Source: an uncultured Bacteroidales bacterium
GTDB taxonomy: Bacteria; Bacteroidota; Bacteroidia; Bacteroidales; Muribaculaceae
Assembly (NCBI GenBank): GCA_947177325.1
Contig: CAMWUH010000070.1
Span: forward strand, 1-9,015
Length of the DNA stretch: 9,015 bases
Direction of reading: 5' to 3'
Below the pieces are notes generated by a model. The model made no database searches. It was not told where the DNA came from and worked only from the letters and a program-made list of their open reading frames with translations. Shown here piece after piece: positions 6,474-9,015 of the stretch. The first letter of the stretch is position 1. Every line of letters begins with the position of its first letter. A program made the translations under genes and the position numbers.

Positions 6474-7661
6474 TTATTCTACATAAAGAATGAGCCCTTT
6501 GAGGTATTCGCCTTCGGGGTGATAGATGTTGATTGGATGGTCGGCGGGCTGAGTGAGCTGACGGAGAATGCGTACACGGCGCCCGGTAGATGCTGCGGCA
6601 GAGAATACGGCCAAGCGAAATTGCTCCTTGCTGACGGCCTGTGAGCATGAGAAAGTGAACAGCACACCGCCCGGGGCAATCTTCTCAAAGGCTTTGGCAT
6701 TAAGGCGCTGATAGCCGCGGAGGGCATTGCGGAGAGCCGACTGATGCTTGGCGAAAGCGGGGGGGTCGAGCACAATGAGGTCGAAGCGACCTGGCTCCAT
6801 GTTGTCGAGATATTTGAAGGCGTCTTCGGCAACGGCCGAGTGGCGGGAGTCGTCGGGGAAATTGAGGTTGGCGTTAGCTTGGGTCAGTGCAATAGCTTTG
6901 GCCGACGAGTCGACCGACACCACTTCCTCAGCTCCGCCACGGAGAGCATATACGGAGAAGCCGCCGGTGTAGCAGAACATATTGAGCACCTTGCGGCCGC
7001 GGGCGAAATGCTGCAGAAGCTGACGGTTGTCACGCTGGTCGACGAAGAAGCCGGTTTTTTGTCCTTTGAGCCAATCGATGTGGAAGCGCAGGCCGTTTTC
7101 GGTTGCGGTGTTGGAGTCGAAGCCGCCGATGAGGTAATCGTTCTGAGGGTCGAGCTGAGCCTTATATGGGAGCGTAGTTTCAGATTTATAATAAACGTTG
7201 GCGATATTGATGCCTTGAAGCTCGGTGAGCACCATAGCAATAATGTTGCGCGCAAAGTGCATTCCGGGAGAGTGGGCCTGCATGACGGCGGTGTTGCCAT
7301 ATATGTCGATTATAAGGCCCGGGAGAAAGTCGCCTTCGCCGTGGACCAATCGGAAAGCGTCGTTATCGGGGCGCGCCAGATTGAGAGCCTTACGGAGAGC
7401 GAGAGCGTTGGCAAGACGCTCATCGAAGAAAGCGCGGTCGATAGTGCGATCGGAAAAGTCGAGCATTCTGACGGCGATAGAGCCTATCTGATAGTGACCG
7501 ACACCAATCAATCGGCCGTCGGAGGCATGAACGGCCACTAAATCACCTTCCTCAATCCCTTCGGGGACAGAAGTGAGGGCACCGGAAAACACCCAGGGGT
7601 GGAAACGGTCGAGCGACTGCTCTTTGCCGCGACGCAAGGTCAATTTCTTATAGTTGCTCAT
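6474..7661 (-). CDS. rlmI: RlmI-type 23S rRNA (cytosine-5) methyltransferase, class I SAM-dependent
   Basis: The 395-residue protein has the RlmI layout. An N-terminal PUA RNA-binding domain lies at ~4-75 (LRRGKEQSLDRFHPWVFSGAL, then EGDLVAVHASDGRLIGVGHY). A middle beta-rich domain at ~80-195 includes GDFLPGLIIDIYG. The Rossmann methyltransferase domain covers ~200-395: GQKTGFFVDQRDNR at 200-213, the SAM-binding motif VLNMFCYTGGFSVYA at 225-239, acidic Asp251 after motif I, LDPPAFA at 298-304 and FSCSQ at 337-341 with the candidate catalytic cysteine. By family, it would methylate cytosine 1962 (E. coli numbering) of 23S rRNA in the cytoplasm. The length is the usual ~395. It starts only 11 bp after the rseP stop codon, indicating co-transcription. 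The exact modified position is inferred; a related RlmI/RlmK-family enzyme with another target remains possible. Confidence 0.86.
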   Translation of the reverse strand: MSNYKKLTLRRGKEQSLDRFHPWVFSGALTSVPEGIEEGDLVAVHASDGRLIGVGHYQIGSIAVRMLDFSDRTIDRAFFDERLANALALRKALNLARPDNDAFRLVHGEGDFLPGLIIDIYGNTAVMQAHSPGMHFARNIIAMVLTELQGINIANVYYKSETTLPYKAQLDPQNDYLIGGFDSNTATENGLRFHIDWLKGQKTGFFVDQRDNRQLLQHFARGRKVLNMFCYTGGFSVYALRGGAEEVVSVDSSAKAIALTQANANLNFPDDSRHSAVAEDAFKYLDNMEPGRFDLIVLDPPAFAKHQSALRNALRGYQRLNAKAFEKIAPGGVLFTFSCSQAVSKEQFRLAVFSAAASTGRRVRILRQLTQPADHPINIYHPEGEYLKGLILYVE

Positions 7662-7672
7662 AAGTCATAACT

Positions 7673-9015
7673 TTACTTGAATATCATGCGGTAAATATCA
7701 TTGCCGTTGGCGAAGAGGAGGAGCGCCAAGAGAAGGCACATGCCTACCATCTGGGCGCGCTCAAGGAATTTCTCGCTCGGTTTGCGACGGGTGATGATTT
7801 CGTAGAGCACAAACATAACGTGGCCACCGTCGAGAGCCGGGATCGGAAGAATATTCATAAAGGCGAGGATGACAGAGAGGAAAGCGCAGAGCTCCCAGAA
7901 AGTCAGCCAGTTCCATTTCGAGGGGAACATTTCGCCGATAGCACCGAAACCACCAACCGATTGAGCGCCCTTCTTGGAGAAAAGGTGTTTGAGCGATTTG
8001 ACGTAGGTGGTCATTTTGGTGCAGCCGTCGCTGACGCCTTTGGGGAAGGCCTGGAGGAGATTGTAGTTGATATGCTCAACATTGTAGATTTTCAAGGGGT
8101 TGCGGGTCACGAAGCCGATTGTGCCGCCCGAGGGGGTAATGGCGAGATTGACGAGCGAGTCGCCGCGCTCAACGGTTACTTTCATCTCCCGGCCGTCGTT
8201 GGCAGCGATGGTAGCCTTAACATCGTCGAAAGTAGGGGTAGCTACATCGTTGATAGCCACAAAGCGGTCGCCCTCGATAAGGCCGGCGTGATGGGCGGGA
8301 GAGCCGAGGCTGACCTGATCGGCATAAGCGGGATAACGGAAGGGTGCATCTTTGTCGAAGAGGCCGTTGGGGAGCATGGTGACAAAGTTGGCGGGATTAT
8401 CGATAATGATAGTGTCGTTGCCGCGGATAACGGTTACCTGCTTGGCATCGGCCACGGCATAGAGGTCGTCGATATTGCGGGTGGAGAAGTCGACGCCGTC
8501 GACAGCGAGAATGCGGTCGCCATCGTGATAGCCATAAGCTTTGGCCTCGGTCGAGTAGTTAAATCCCTCGGTTACCGAGCCGAAGGGCAACACGTCGGCG
8601 CCCCATTTCCAGGCGATGCCGGCGTAGATGATGATGGCCAGGATGAAGTTGAACAACACACCGCCTATCATCACCAACAGGCGCTGCCAGGCCGGACGGG
8701 AGCGGAACTCATCAGGCTGCGGCTCGCGAGCCATCTGCTCCTTATCCATCGACTCGTCGATCATACCGGCAATTTTGCAGTAGCCGCCGAGAGGCACCCA
8801 GCCGATGCCATACTCGGTGTCGCGCCACGAAGCTTTGGGACGGCCGTTTTTATCGAGTTTGCGACGCTTGGGCTCGCGCGGTTTCCACTTGACGAGCGAA
8901 AACCAAGGGTTGAAAAAGAGATAGAATTTCTCTACTTTGATGCCGAAAAGACGGGCAAAAAAGTAGTGACCGAACTCATGGACCACCACGAGCAGGCCGA
9001 GAGCGAGAATGAGTT
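7673..9015 (-). CDS. rseP: RseP family site-2 intramembrane metalloprotease (M50), 5' end outside the window
   Basis: RseP cleaves membrane-bound substrates such as anti-sigma factors and remnant signal peptides within the inner membrane. The frame continues upstream of the GTG at 8989 to the window edge as LILALGLLVVVHEFGH, so that GTG is not the start; probably only about ten N-terminal residues are missing. Numbering from that GTG, the first zinc motif HEFGH is at 4-8, the GGVLFNFILAIIIY helix at ~109-122, two PDZ-like regions at ~135-200 and ~222-290, GFGAIGEMFP at 347-356, the second active-site motif NILPIPALDGGH at 379-390, and a final membrane helix at ~415-428. The run GMIDESMDKEQM is typical of Bacteroidota members. 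Residues ~37-57 are a basic segment (KPREPKRRKLDKNGRPK) that looks longer than in Bacteroides relatives. It is the first visible gene of the rseP-rlmI-DPP III cluster; in Bacteroidota dxr often precedes rseP, which cannot be checked here. Confidence 0.93.
   Translation of the reverse strand, partial: LILALGLLVVVHEFGHYFFARLFGIKVEKFYLFFNPWFSLVKWKPREPKRRKLDKNGRPKASWRDTEYGIGWVPLGGYCKIAGMIDESMDKEQMAREPQPDEFRSRPAWQRLLVMIGGVLFNFILAIIIYAGIAWKWGADVLPFGSVTEGFNYSTEAKAYGYHDGDRILAVDGVDFSTRNIDDLYAVADAKQVTVIRGNDTIIIDNPANFVTMLPNGLFDKDAPFRYPAYADQVSLGSPAHHAGLIEGDRFVAINDVATPTFDDVKATIAANDGREMKVTVERGDSLVNLAITPSGGTIGFVTRNPLKIYNVEHINYNLLQAFPKGVSDGCTKMTTYVKSLKHLFSKKGAQSVGGFGAIGEMFPSKWNWLTFWELCAFLSVILAFMNILPIPALDGGHVMFVLYEIITRRKPSEKFLERAQMVGMCLLLALLLFANGNDIYRMIFK

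Noticed and set aside
6744..7541. A 265-codon plus-strand open frame opposite rlmI
   Set aside because: The same compositional shadow. The minus-strand frame carries the PUA and methyltransferase motifs, and this one has none.

Overview
The window looks like a chromosomal segment from a member of the Bacteroidota, most likely order Bacteroidales; a Muribaculaceae-like gut commensal is plausible but unproven. The clues are an outer-membrane lipoprotein built as TPR, PD40 propeller, carboxypeptidase-regulatory-like and OmpA domains, a dipeptidyl peptidase III with the HECLGH zinc motif and a signal peptide, a Bacteroidales-style RseP, leaders without strong Shine-Dalgarno sequences, and two exact matches to the Bacteroides-type -7 promoter element TAnnTTTG. 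All genes are minus strand except the OmpA-family lipoprotein gene.

Left edge (1-1420, minus): the N-terminal propeller part of an exported tricorn-like S41 peptidase, which runs off the window and carries an apparent one-base deletion near position 34. A 162-bp divergent intergenic region follows, then a complete plus-strand gene (1583-3556) for a PorE-like OmpA-family lipoprotein. Convergent to it and overlapping its 3' end on the other strand is an unrecognised gene (3396-4130, minus), whose N-terminal two thirds look like a genuine alpha/beta protein and whose tail looks like unselected read-through.

Middle intergenic region (4131-4413): unusually structured for 283 bp. From right to left it holds a strong intrinsic terminator for the operon to its right, seven tandem 9-bp units that reverse orientation to make an imperfect dyad, a canonical four-tract G-quadruplex motif, and a -7 element for the unknown gene.

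Right side (4414-9015, minus): a tight cluster transcribed rseP (partial, 5' end beyond the window), then an RlmI-type 23S rRNA methyltransferase gene, then dipeptidyl peptidase III, with gaps of 11 and 41 bp and one terminator after the last gene. This looks like one operon combining envelope proteolysis, rRNA modification and peptide degradation.

Most of the window is ordinary envelope and housekeeping content. I see no defence system, CRISPR array, tRNA, rRNA or insertion sequence. The least explained parts are the repeat/G-quadruplex intergenic region and the unknown gene beside it.
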